64,000 nucleotides of DNA from Proteiniborus sp. MB09-C3. GTDB lineage: Bacteria; Bacillota; Clostridia; Tissierellales; Proteiniboraceae. The position numbers were made by a program, and so were the translations under genes. Location of the stretch: contig NZ_CP127161.1 of NCBI RefSeq assembly GCF_030263895.1, positions 992,001 to 1,056,000 on the forward strand. Direction: 5' to 3'. Below the pieces are notes generated by a model, which worked only from the letters and a program-made list of their open reading frames with translations, did not search any database and was not told where the DNA came from. The first letter of the stretch is position 1. Each line of letters starts with the position of its first letter. This document shows positions 44,533-53,229 of the stretch, piece after piece.

Positions 44533-46347
44533 TTGAAAAGATATTTCCGAGGTATAAGCTTCTATTTGCTTATATTCATTATACTAGTATTTGCAGTTCA
44601 GCTGCTTACGAAAAATGTTGAAGAAACAAAGCAAATGGACTATACCACGCTTATTGAAGAAATCAACAAAGATAATGTTGAAAGCATAGTAATAGTTAAA
44701 AATGAAGATACTGTAAAGGGTAGGCTTAGGGATAATACAACCTTTACTCTAACCTTACCTACTAGTTCAGATAGTTTCTATATAGATTATCTAAGAAAAC
44801 CGATAGAGGAAGGTAGAATCAAGAGTGTGGCTGGAGAACCTCAACCACAAACTCCATTTTTTCTATCAGCTCTTCCTACTATTTTTATGATTCTTGTATT
44901 TGTTGTATTCTGGTTTGTGTTTATGCAGCAATCACAAGGCGGTGGGAACCGTGTAATGTCATTTGGCAAAAGTAGAGCTAAAATGCACAAGGATGAGGGC
45001 AAGAAGATTACTTTTGCTGATGTAGCAGGCTTACAAGAGGAAAAAGAAGAGCTTAAGGAAATAGTTGATTTCCTTAAAAGCCCAAGAAAATATATTGAAT
45101 TAGGTGCTAGAATTCCTAAAGGAGTGCTAATGGTAGGGCCTCCAGGTACAGGAAAAACTTATTTGACAAAGGCTGTGGCAGGAGAGGCAGGAGTCCCTTT
45201 CTTCAGTATAAGCGGCTCTGACTTTGTTGAAATGTTTGTAGGTGTAGGAGCTTCTAGAGTAAGAGATTTATTCGAGCAAGCTAAGAAAAACTCACCTTGT
45301 ATAGTTTTTATAGACGAGATAGATGCAGTAGGTAGAAGAAGAGGAGCAGGTCTTGGTGGAGGACATGATGAAAGGGAGCAGACCTTAAATCAGCTATTAG
45401 TAGAGATGGATGGCTTTGGAGAGAATGAAGGCATAATCATAATAGCAGCTACAAATAGGCCTGACATATTAGACCCTGCATTACTCAGACCAGGTAGATT
45501 TGACAGACAGGTGTATGTTGGACTTCCTGATATAAAAGGAAGAGAAGAAATTCTTAAGATTCATACAAGAGGAAAACCGCTAGCAGACGATGTAGATTTA
45601 AAGGTTGTAGCAAGAAGAACGCCAGGCTTTACACCAGCTGATTTAGAGAATCTAGTAAATGAGGCCGCACTGCTTACAGCTAGACAAAATCTTACTAAAA
45701 TACCTATGTCTATTATTGAAGAGGCATCAACAAAGGTAGTGGCAGGACCAGAGAAAAAGAGCAGAGTTATTAGTGAAAAAGAAAGAAAGCTTACTGCATA
45801 TCATGAGGCAGGCCATGCAGTAGCTGCAAGACTTATTCCAGGCTCAGATCCAGTTCATATGGTCACTATAATTCCAAGAGGGAGAGCAGGAGGATTTACT
45901 ATGTATCTTCCCGAGGAAGACAGAAACTATGCAACTAAGAAAGAGATGGAAATAATGCTTGTTCATATGCTAGGTGGAAGAGTGGCAGAACATCTTGTAC
46001 TGGAAGATATAAGTACTGGTGCTCAAAATGACCTTGAAAGAGCAACAAAGATAGCTAGGAATATGGTTACTCATTATGGAATGAGTGAAAATCTTGGGCC
46101 TATGACATATGGTTCTGATGATGATGAAGTATTTATAGGCAGAGACCTAGCAAGGAGCAGAAATTATAGTGAAGAAGTTGCAGCAGCTATAGACAAAGAA
46201 ATGAGAAGAATAATAGACAAAGCTTATAGCGATGCAGAGACTATTTTAAAAGAAAATATAGATAAGCTTCATAAAGTAGCAGAAGCATTACTTGAAAAAG
46301 AAACATTAGATGCAAAAGAATTTGAAGCATTATTTGAAGTTGCATAA
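44533..46347 (+). CDS. ftsH: ATP-dependent zinc metalloprotease FtsH
   Basis: The 604-residue protein has two N-terminal transmembrane helices (about 7-24 and 112-132) around an extracytoplasmic domain, an AAA domain with GPPGTGKT and [13 protein letters not shown] plus ARPGRFD-like LRPGRFDRQ, and a zinc protease domain with HEAGH. It degrades unfolded membrane and some regulatory proteins. The start is TTG behind AAGGGAGGA. It ends the conserved block, and a terminator follows. Confidence 0.98.
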   Translation: MKRYFRGISFYLLIFIILVFAVQLLTKNVEETKQMDYTTLIEEINKDNVESIVIVKNEDTVKGRLRDNTTFTLTLPTSSDSFYIDYLRKPIEEGRIKSVAGEPQPQTPFFLSALPTIFMILVFVVFWFVFMQQSQGGGNRVMSFGKSRAKMHKDEGKKITFADVAGLQEEKEELKEIVDFLKSPRKYIELGARIPKGVLMVGPPGTGKTYLTKAVAGEAGVPFFSISGSDFVEMFVGVGASRVRDLFEQAKKNSPCIVFIDEIDAVGRRRGAGLGGGHDEREQTLNQLLVEMDGFGENEGIIIIAATNRPDILDPALLRPGRFDRQVYVGLPDIKGREEILKIHTRGKPLADDVDLKVVARRTPGFTPADLENLVNEAALLTARQNLTKIPMSIIEEASTKVVAGPEKKSRVISEKERKLTAYHEAGHAVAARLIPGSDPVHMVTIIPRGRAGGFTMYLPEEDRNYATKKEMEIMLVHMLGGRVAEHLVLEDISTGAQNDLERATKIARNMVTHYGMSENLGPMTYGSDDDEVFIGRDLARSRNYSEEVAAAIDKEMRRIIDKAYSDAETILKENIDKLHKVAEALLEKETLDAKEFEALFEVA

Positions 46348-46377
46348 ATTAATATTAAAAGGTTCTTTGTAAATCAC

Positions 46378-46412
46378 AAGGTAGGTGCTCTATAGAGTAC
46401 CTACCTTATTAT
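46378..46412 (+). terminator. Terminator after ftsH
   Basis: AAGGTAGGT and ACCTACCTT form a stem with further pairing in the loop (CTCTATAGAG), followed by ATTATAT. Confidence 0.82.
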
Positions 46413-46504
46413 ATATTTTTAATTATCTCTCTATCAAAGACTTCTTAGAAAATTAATATATATTTTGAAAAAATAATTTTACAAGCAAAATATTTCCTTG
46501 ATTC

Positions 46505-46587
46505 ATGAATTGCAATAATATCATTGATTTAATATTGCATCCGGCTTTTGGGGTGAAATACTTTGAAATATAATTATTGCAATTCAT
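46505..46587 (+). repeat. Widely spaced perfect inverted repeat
   Basis: ATGAATTGCAATAAT (46505-46519) and ATTATTGCAATTCAT (46573-46587) are perfect 15-bp complements, 53 bp apart. It lies upstream of the activator sites of the next operon. It could be a looped operator for another regulator, or a folded RNA; nothing in the window explains it. Confidence 0.6.
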
Positions 46588-46670
46588 ATATTTGATATAA
46601 TCGAAGGTAATATTTTTTGTTTTAACTTTAACATTCAATACTATAAAAATCGTTATTAAAACATTTGTAT

Positions 46671-46786
46671 GATACATAAACGTATCTCAATTTGATACAT
46701 TTATGTATCGTGATGAAAAATGACTTATTTCATCCTTATATGTAAAATTTTAAAGCAGTTCTATTATTTTGATACTTTTTTGTATC
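46671..46786 (+). promoter_or_regulatory. Three upstream activator palindromes (GATACA-N4-TGTATC type)
   Basis: Site 1 is GATACATAAACGTATC (46671-46686), site 2 GATACATTTATGTATC (46694-46709, perfect), site 3 GATACTTTTTTGTATC (46771-46786). They lie 60-180 bp upstream of the -24 element at 46850, a typical place for sigma-54 activator binding. Related sites occur before the promoter at 50507, so both probably bind the activator encoded at 48882. Confidence 0.75.
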
Positions 46787-46848
46787 GAGATAATGGACTG
46801 CTTTATTTTGTTGGTTGGGTTTAACAGTTGTACCAGCATTTTAAGCTA

Positions 46849-46865
46849 TGGCATGGTTAATGCAT
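46849..46865 (+). promoter_or_regulatory. Sigma-54 promoter of the DUF819 transporter gene
   Basis: TGGCATGGTTAATGCAT has GG (46850-46851) and GC (46862-46863) exactly 10 bp apart. Transcription would start near 46875, leaving a leader of about 330 nt before the ATG at 47206. In that leader I see no gene and no known riboswitch. Confidence 0.78.
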
Positions 46866-47205
46866 TATACTTATCCATAAAAGAAATTTGGAATCCAAAA
46901 TCATTATTTCAAAGTCTATATGTATTTAACAATCAGCTTATTAAACAAAAACAAATAGGAAGGGGATGTAAGAATAAAAGGCAGTAATAAGTATATTATT
47001 AAAACTAGCAACAATAACCAAAGATTAGATCATTTACTAATGAGAAAATCAGCTTAAAATTATAAATAAGCTACTAACGATGTCTGGAAAACGTTATCCC
47101 TAATTACATTAGACATTATTCAGAGCACTTTTATTGAAAAAGCAACACTTAATCTATTAGTTATATGAGTTATTTTTAATACCAAACTTTAAGGGAGGAA
47201 AATTT

Positions 47206-48417
47206 ATGATAACTTTAATTAGTGCAGATAATATATGGGCACTTTGGGCAGTTTTAACAGCAATAGCAGCAATTAGCATTTGGTTAGAGCAAAAATACAA
47301 ATGGGCAGGTAAAGTTACTGGATGTGTTTTAGCACTTATATTTGCAATGATATTATCTAATTTAAGAGTGATACCTGTTGATGCTCCGACTTATGATAAT
47401 GTATGGAGTTATGTAGTACCTTTGGCAATTCCAATGCTACTTTTCAATGCTAATGTCAAAAAGATATGGAGAGAAAGTGGAAGGCTACTTGTAATTTATC
47501 TATTAAGCGGACTAGGAACTATTGCTGGAGCTTTTATTGCTTCAAGTCTTTTAAAAAACGTTATTCCTGAAATATACAAACCTGCTGCAATGATGACAGG
47601 AACATATACTGGTGGAAGTGTAAACCTTGTAGCAATGGCTGATGCTTTTGGTGCTACTGGAGACATAGTTACTGCTTCTGTTGTTGCAGATAACTTATTA
47701 ATGGCATTATATTTCTTTGTTTTAATAGCAATTCCAACAATGAATTTCTTCTTAAAGAAATACCCTCATCCAATAATAGATCAAATTGAAAAAGAAGGAG
47801 TATCAGAAGAAGGCAAGACTCGTGCAGCACAATTCTGGTCCCCAAAGAATGTATCCCTTTTGAATATTGCATCTATTATTGCTATTTCATTCGTAATCGT
47901 AGCAGTTTCATCTGCTATAGCAGATTTCTTCTCAAAAGTAATACCTACAGGAAACTTAGGTTTGGATCTATTAAATGGACTTTTAGGCAATAAGTATATG
48001 ATTATCACAACTATTACAATGTTATTGGCTACAAAGTTTTCTGGTTTCTTTGGTAAAATCGGCGGTGCTCAAGAAATTGGCACATTCTTAATTCATATAT
48101 TCTTTGCAGTAATAGGTGTTCCAGCTTCAATTAGCCTTATAGTAACAAAATCACCTATACTTTTAGTATTCTGTGCAATAATTGTTTTTACAAATTTAGT
48201 TGTAACCTTATTATTTGGAAAGCTTTTGAAGTTTAACTTGGAAGAAATGATGCTAGCTGCCAATGCAAATGTAGGAGGACCTACAACATCTGCTGCAATG
48301 GCTATTGCAAAGGGGTGGGATAAATTAATAATTCCAACAATACTATGCGGTACCTTAGGATATGTCATTGGTAATTACTATGGAGTATTAGTGGGGAATA
48401 TAATAAAAGGGTGGTAA
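47206..48417 (+). CDS. DUF819 family membrane protein (putative transporter)
   Basis: The 403-residue protein has about 10-12 transmembrane helices and fits DUF819 (COG5505, YjcL in Bacillus): WSYVVPLAIPMLLFNANVKKIWRESGRLLVIYLLSGLG, then MMTGTYTGGSVNLVAMADAFGAT and a C-terminal ANANVGGPTTSAAMAIAKGW. The two GG-rich half-helix motifs suggest an inverted-repeat transporter fold. It sits behind its own sigma-54 promoter and activator sites, next to the activator and before catabolic genes, so it probably imports their substrate (inference). The RBS is GGGAGG. Confidence 0.9.
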   Translation: MITLISADNIWALWAVLTAIAAISIWLEQKYKWAGKVTGCVLALIFAMILSNLRVIPVDAPTYDNVWSYVVPLAIPMLLFNANVKKIWRESGRLLVIYLLSGLGTIAGAFIASSLLKNVIPEIYKPAAMMTGTYTGGSVNLVAMADAFGATGDIVTASVVADNLLMALYFFVLIAIPTMNFFLKKYPHPIIDQIEKEGVSEEGKTRAAQFWSPKNVSLLNIASIIAISFVIVAVSSAIADFFSKVIPTGNLGLDLLNGLLGNKYMIITTITMLLATKFSGFFGKIGGAQEIGTFLIHIFFAVIGVPASISLIVTKSPILLVFCAIIVFTNLVVTLLFGKLLKFNLEEMMLAANANVGGPTTSAAMAIAKGWDKLIIPTILCGTLGYVIGNYYGVLVGNIIKGW

Positions 48418-48432
48418 CATAAACCTATTTTC

Positions 48433-48479
48433 AATGATTAAGGAGGGTCTAATCCCTCCTTAATCATTGTTATATTTTT
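48433..48479 (+). terminator. Terminator after the DUF819 gene
   Basis: AATGATTAAGGAGGG and CCCTCCTTAATCATT form a perfect 15-bp stem followed by GTTATATTTTT. Confidence 0.92.
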
Positions 48480-48881
48480 ATTTAATTTATAATTAATTAT
48501 TAATATGATAAAATATATAAAAAGAATGTAATGATAATGATTTTTGATGCGTTTGGAGATGCCTAGATAAATGTAATGTTTATGAGATAGAGTATTTGAA
48601 AGCTAATGCTGATTATAGTTAGAGACAATAAGACGTGGATTTAGTTAGAATATTTTGAAAATTATGGATATTAAAGACGTAAAAAACTAATATGGAACTT
48701 TTAATGAGAACAAAGATAATATTTAAAATTAAAGAAATTAGAAAAAACAATTAAATTATAGTATATTATTGTGCACTTGATTGATGTTTCTTACAAATAG
48801 AACCAACTGATATAGGGCTTAAATGTATTCTAATATTATTATCCTGATTATATAGATATAATAATGAGGGGGAACAGTTTG
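48480..48881 (+). other. Intergenic region before the sigma-54 activator gene
   Basis: About 400 bp, very A+T-rich. I see no gene, no -24/-12 element and no GATACA palindrome here, so the activator is probably expressed at a low level from an ordinary promoter that I cannot place. Confidence 0.4.
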
Positions 48882-50336
48882 ATGAATACACAAAATATTG
48901 AGAGCTCAGTTAGGAGTATTTTAGATAAAAATAATCAAGGACAGAAAGACAATGACAAGGATAAATATTTGAATGATATAGCAAAATCTATGCTTAATTC
49001 AATGCAAGACGGAATATATATAACAGATAAAAATGGCTATACACTTTTTGTCAATGAAGCCTATGAAAGAATTAGTGGTCTTAAAAGAGAACAGCTTATA
49101 GGAAAACATATGGTGGACTTAATAATGTTAGGGTATTTTGATGATTCGGCGAGCCTAAAAGTATTGAGAGAAAATAAACCTATGTCTATTATTGATAATT
49201 TTGAGGGTGGTAGAAGATGCTTAGTAACTAGCAGTCCAGTTTATGACAAGGAAGGAAATATCCTACTAATTATAACAAATTTAAGATATATGACAGAGCT
49301 TCATGACCTTCAGGCTAAGCTTGAAATGACAGAAGAATTAAATAGCAAATATTCCTGTGAAATAAACGAACTAAGAAAAGAAAACATAAATAGAGATAAT
49401 ATTATAGGAAATAGTAAATCGATGAAGTTAGTTTATGAGACCATAGATAGAATATCAGAAGTGGATACAACGGTACTGATATTGGGAGAAACAGGAGTAG
49501 GTAAAGAGGTAATAGCTAAGGAGATTCATAAAAGAAGTTTAAGAAAGAGCGGACCATTTATTAAGGTTAATTGTGCTTCAATCCCAGATACATTATTTGA
49601 ATCAGAATTATTTGGCTACGAAAAAGGAGCATTTACTGGAGCAATGAATACTGGAAAGCCTGGCTTATTTGAATTGGCAGAAGAAGGAACTATTCTATTA
49701 GATGAAATCGGTGAAATTTCTTTAGCATCGCAGACAAAATTATTAAGAGTTTTACAGGAAAAACAAACACTGAGGCTTGGAGGGACTACTCCAAAGGAGA
49801 TAGATGTTAGGATTATTGCAGCTACAAATAAAGATTTAAAAGATCTAGTGGATAAAGGTAAATTTAGAGAGGATTTATATTATAGATTAAATGTTATTCC
49901 AATAAGAGTACCATCACTTAGAGAAAGAAATGAGGATATAATATTTTTTGCTTTTCACTTTTTAGAAGAATTTAATTTAAAATATAAGAAGAATAAAAGC
50001 TTAAATTATAAGGCATATGAAATATTGAAGTCATATTATTGGCCAGGTAACGTAAGACAGCTAAAAAATTTAATAGAGAGAATAGTATTAATATGTCCGA
50101 CAGAAGTAATTGATGAAACATATATTAATAACATACTTGGCAATAACAATTTAATTAACAATTATATCCTAGAAGACAATATCACATTGGAAGAGGCTGT
50201 ATCAGATTTAGAAAAACAGCTTATATATAAGGCCCTAAGAAGTCATGGGAGTACTAGGAAAGCTGCTGAAGCTTTAGGTGTTAGCCAACCAACAGTAGTG
50301 AGAAAAGCTAAAAGATATAATATTAAAGCTAAGTGA
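48882..50336 (+). CDS. PAS-containing sigma-54-dependent activator with TyrR-like helix-turn-helix
   Basis: The 484-residue protein has a PAS domain (about 40-145), a coiled linker, an AAA+ domain (about 175-400) with GETGVGKE, GAFTGA and FREDLYYRLNV, and a C-terminal DNA-binding domain GSTRKAAEALGVSQPTVVRKAKRYNI of the TyrR type. There is no receiver domain, so it should respond to a small molecule through PAS rather than to a kinase. It lies between two sigma-54 promoters, each with GATACA-type palindromes upstream, and is their obvious activator. The ATG at 48882 follows GAGGGGG. Confidence 0.95.
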   Translation: MNTQNIESSVRSILDKNNQGQKDNDKDKYLNDIAKSMLNSMQDGIYITDKNGYTLFVNEAYERISGLKREQLIGKHMVDLIMLGYFDDSASLKVLRENKPMSIIDNFEGGRRCLVTSSPVYDKEGNILLIITNLRYMTELHDLQAKLEMTEELNSKYSCEINELRKENINRDNIIGNSKSMKLVYETIDRISEVDTTVLILGETGVGKEVIAKEIHKRSLRKSGPFIKVNCASIPDTLFESELFGYEKGAFTGAMNTGKPGLFELAEEGTILLDEIGEISLASQTKLLRVLQEKQTLRLGGTTPKEIDVRIIAATNKDLKDLVDKGKFREDLYYRLNVIPIRVPSLRERNEDIIFFAFHFLEEFNLKYKKNKSLNYKAYEILKSYYWPGNVRQLKNLIERIVLICPTEVIDETYINNILGNNNLINNYILEDNITLEEAVSDLEKQLIYKALRSHGSTRKAAEALGVSQPTVVRKAKRYNIKAK

Positions 50337-50371
50337 TACATTTCTGAAACGTTAAGATACATTTTTGAATA
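50335..50371 (+). promoter_or_regulatory. Two GATACA-type activator sites upstream of the YjiH promoter
   Basis: GATACATTTCTGAAAC (50335-50350) and GATACATTTTTGAATA (50356-50371) have good left halves and degenerate right halves. They start 21 bp apart, two helical turns, so both face the same side of the DNA. They lie about 140-170 bp upstream of the -24 element. Confidence 0.6.
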
Positions 50372-50411
50372 AAAATAATTAGGCTATAATGTCTAAATAT
50401 AGCTTATAAGA

Positions 50412-50462
50412 AAAAAATACAGTAATTTGATTCATTAACAAATCAAATTACTGTATTTTTTT
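50412..50462 (+). terminator. Terminator after the sigma-54 activator gene
   Basis: AATACAGTAATTTGATT and AATCAAATTACTGTATT form a 17-bp stem followed by a T-run. Confidence 0.93.
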
Positions 50463-50506
50463 CTTAAAGTTCATCTTATAATCTAGCTTTATCCACCTTT
50501 TTATAT

Positions 50507-50523
50507 TGGCATAGTAATTGCTT
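50507..50523 (+). promoter_or_regulatory. Sigma-54 promoter of the YjiH-dehydrogenase-GcvP-like operon
   Basis: TTGGCATAGTAATTGCTT has GG (50508-50509) and GC (50520-50521) exactly 10 bp apart and near-consensus flanks. The start would be near 50533, about 185 nt before the first gene. Confidence 0.87.
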
Positions 50524-50618
50524 TATAAATTAGGGACATGAAATAGTAGCGGAGATACTTAAAACTAACTAATGTTAATCAAGCTGTCGGCATCAAATAA
50601 AGAGGGGAGGATGATGTT

Positions 50619-50660
50619 TTGCGTAACTTAAATAATTATGCTAAAGGTCATTACGGATAG
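50619..50660 (+). CDS. Possible 13-residue leader peptide
   Basis: A strong GGGGAGG site (50604-50610) precedes TTG 50619, which opens a frame reading MRNLNNYAKGHYG and then TAG. It lies in the leader of the sigma-54 transcript. It may be a real upstream peptide or a chance start site; I have no homology evidence. Confidence 0.25.
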   Translation: MRNLNNYAKGHYG

Positions 50661-50717
50661 TAGCTGAATAGAGGACATTATTTATTATCAATCTATATAA
50701 AAAGGGGGAGAATTTAC

Positions 50718-52094
50718 ATGGAATGTAATAATAATGTTGGGTCCTCGCTGAATCTGAAACATTCATTCATGAGAAACTTTTTAGTATTCTTAATAGGATC
50801 AGCGATAGGTATATTTATTTTCTTCGTTCCGGCATTCAATGGAAAAATGCCTTTTGAAATACTGCAAAAAACATTAGTAATAAATCCCTTAGGAGATAAA
50901 GTACCATATGTCATCATTGGTATAGTTGCATTTAACTTATTTGGCTATATTTACGGGAAAACGTTAGCAAGAGAAGGCAGTTACTTTAATAAAAAATTTG
51001 CTAATAATTCAAAAATAAAGGGTTTAAATTACTTCCTAGCATTTGTTTTTGTTATTATGGCTCTTACACAGAAAGGAATACCTTTTCTTTATCATGAGAC
51101 AACAGTACCTTATATGATAAGAGAGATATTTCCATTTACCATCGGATGTTTAACAGTTGGTGGACTAGTTCTTCCTTTACTGACTTCCTATGGAATACTA
51201 GAACTAGCTGGAGTAATGCTTGAGCCTATTATGAGACCAGTTCTAAAGTTACCTGGTAAAGCAGCAATAGACTCTTTAGCTTCAATAGTAGGGGCAGCAG
51301 TAGTAGGAATTTTTTTAACAACATCACTTTATCATGACAATCAATATACAGATAAAGAAGCTTTAAGTATTGCATCTGGATTTAGCTTAAACTCAGTTGG
51401 ATATTGTGCATTTTTAGTAAGTTATGTTGGTTTAAGTGCAAGATTTAACAGCATGTTTTTAATATATTTACTAATTGCATATATAATTGCAGCAATAATT
51501 GTTAGAATACCACCTATTTGTAGACATTCTGACACTTATGAAAACGGTGCCATACAGACAGAAGAAATGAGAAGAGAAAATAAAAAATTTACAAAAGGTC
51601 AATTTAGAAGAGGATTCGTAAAAGCTATCGAAAAGGCTGATACATCAGATAACGTAGTAAAGGACTTGATATTTGGTGCATTTAATGGATTTATGGTTGT
51701 TGTTGAAATAATACCTATGATGGTTGTAATAGGCGGACTAATGTTAGCGGTATATAATTTTACTCCAATAATACAGATTGCAAGCAGACCTTTAATACCG
51801 CTTATCTCTTTAGTAGGAGTTCCAGAAGCAGCATTAGCTGCAGAATCAATATTTTTAGGTGGGATCGAATTATTTATGCCATCAATAGCAGTAACAGCTG
51901 GGACTGCTAATGAAGCTGTTAGATATTTTGTAGTTATGGTTTCCATGGTACAAGTGCTATATATTACAGAAACTATGCTTCCACTTATTAGCTTTGGGTT
52001 GCCAGTGAAATTTTGGGAGCTAATTGTAATATGGCTAGAGAGGACTTTAATAGCCATACCTTTAGTAGCAATAGCTATGCATCTTGTATTTTAA
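50718..52094 (+). CDS. YjiH family membrane protein (nucleoside-recognition/Gate domain)
   Basis: The 458-residue protein has about 10-11 transmembrane helices and matches the YjiH family with the Gate domain (FTIGCLTVGGLVLPLLTSYG, DSLASIVGAAVVGIFLTTSLYHDNQYTDKEA). Substrates of YjiH proteins are not known; the family is often encoded beside amino-acid or peptide catabolic genes. It is first in the sigma-54 operon. The RBS is AAGGGGGAG. Together with the DUF819 protein it gives the regulon two putative transporters. Confidence 0.9.
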   Translation: MECNNNVGSSLNLKHSFMRNFLVFLIGSAIGIFIFFVPAFNGKMPFEILQKTLVINPLGDKVPYVIIGIVAFNLFGYIYGKTLAREGSYFNKKFANNSKIKGLNYFLAFVFVIMALTQKGIPFLYHETTVPYMIREIFPFTIGCLTVGGLVLPLLTSYGILELAGVMLEPIMRPVLKLPGKAAIDSLASIVGAAVVGIFLTTSLYHDNQYTDKEALSIASGFSLNSVGYCAFLVSYVGLSARFNSMFLIYLLIAYIIAAIIVRIPPICRHSDTYENGAIQTEEMRRENKKFTKGQFRRGFVKAIEKADTSDNVVKDLIFGAFNGFMVVVEIIPMMVVIGGLMLAVYNFTPIIQIASRPLIPLISLVGVPEAALAAESIFLGGIELFMPSIAVTAGTANEAVRYFVVMVSMVQVLYITETMLPLISFGLPVKFWELIVIWLERTLIAIPLVAIAMHLVF

Positions 52095-52117
52095 CTTATA
52101 TAAAAGGAGGTTTTACA

Positions 52118-53134
52118 ATGTTAGCAATTGTTAAAGACAAAAAAGGTCCAGGTTATGTTTTTAAAGAGGTAGAAATTCCTAAAATCAAGGATGATGAGGT
52201 ATTGATTAGGGTGAAGGCTGTTGGTATCTGCGGAACAGATGTACCAATCCTAAAAGGAATTAGGGAAGTACCTATACCGCTAATTCCAGGTCATGAATTC
52301 GCAGGAGACATAGTTGAAGTAGGAAGCAAGGTTAAGGGCTTTAAAGTTGGCGATAGAGTTACTCCAGCAATTGTTATTGGCTGTGGACATTGCTATTACT
52401 GTAGAAACGGAATGGAAACACTATGTGACAATATTATAGAAACAGGTATTCATGTTGACGGAGCCTTTGCTGAGTATGTAAAAGTACCAGAGAAGGTTGT
52501 TCACAAGCTACCAGAAAATATGACATATGAGCAAGGGGCTTCTATAGACCCAATTGCTTCAGCTTATCACCCTGTCAAAAAAGCTTCTATAGGCAGTGAA
52601 GATATAGTAGTTGTTTTTGGACCTGGTCCAATAGGCTTGTATGCTACTCAAATTGCAAGAGCTGAAGGAGCAAAGAAGATTATAACTGTAGGAATAAAAG
52701 GTGATGAAGAAAGATTAAAATTAGCAAAAAAACTTGGTGCAGATGAAACAATTATTTCAGATGAAAACTTGTTAGCAAATATCAATAAGCTTACTGATGG
52801 AAGAATGGCAGATGTAGTAATTGAAGCTACTGGTCATCCAAGTGTGTTTGAGATGGCCCTTAGTTCAGTAAGAAAACATGGAACAGTAATTATGATTGGT
52901 ATATTCCATGCACCAGCTACAGCAAATATAGCACAAATAGTTAGACGTGAAATTCAAATAAAGGGTAGCATATGTTATTCTTGGACAGACTATAAGGAAT
53001 GTATTGATTTAGTTGAATCAGGAAAAGTTAAAATAGAGCCTATGATTTCTCATACATTTGATTTGAAAGATATGGACAAGGCATTGGAAGTAATAGATCA
53101 ACGAAAAGCAATAAAGATAATACTGCATCCATAG
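52118..53134 (+). CDS. Zinc-dependent medium-chain alcohol/threonine-type dehydrogenase
   Basis: The 338-residue protein has GHEFAGDIVEVG, a catalytic-zinc Cys in GICGTD, the structural-zinc motif CGHCYYCRNGMETLC and a Rossmann NAD(P) site GPGPIGLYATQIAR. It belongs with sorbitol/threonine-type dehydrogenases and oxidises a secondary alcohol. In this operon a hydroxy amino acid or its product is the likely substrate, but the sequence does not decide it. The ATG at 52118 follows AAAAGGAGG, 24 bp after the YjiH stop. Confidence 0.93.
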   Translation: MLAIVKDKKGPGYVFKEVEIPKIKDDEVLIRVKAVGICGTDVPILKGIREVPIPLIPGHEFAGDIVEVGSKVKGFKVGDRVTPAIVIGCGHCYYCRNGMETLCDNIIETGIHVDGAFAEYVKVPEKVVHKLPENMTYEQGASIDPIASAYHPVKKASIGSEDIVVVFGPGPIGLYATQIARAEGAKKIITVGIKGDEERLKLAKKLGADETIISDENLLANINKLTDGRMADVVIEATGHPSVFEMALSSVRKHGTVIMIGIFHAPATANIAQIVRREIQIKGSICYSWTDYKECIDLVESGKVKIEPMISHTFDLKDMDKALEVIDQRKAIKIILHP

Positions 53135-53157
53135 AGATAAATAAAGCAGCAATAAAA

Positions 53158-53189
53158 AGGAAGAGCATCTCAAAAAAGATGTTCTTCCT
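53158..53189 (+). repeat. Intercistronic hairpin between the dehydrogenase and GcvPA-like genes
   Basis: AGGAAGAGCATCT and AGATGTTCTTCCT form a 13-bp stem (one G-T pair) with no T-run. It is probably an RNA-processing or stability element within the operon. Confidence 0.6.
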
Positions 53190-53229
53190 AAAACCAACCA
53201 GAGCATAGTCAAAAGTGAGGAGGGTTAAT

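Noticed and set aside
46769-46987. Open frame of 72 codons in the DUF819 upstream region
   Set aside because: It overlaps an activator palindrome and the sigma-54 promoter, has no ribosome-binding site and resembles no protein I know.
47081-47105. CTGGAAAACGTTATCC as a second -24/-12 element
   Set aside because: The -12 position reads CC instead of GC and the -24 lacks the C after GG; the element at 46849 fits much better.
51599-52057. 152-codon open frame on the minus strand
   Set aside because: It is antisense to the middle of the YjiH-family gene, which is clearly coding, and has no start signal.
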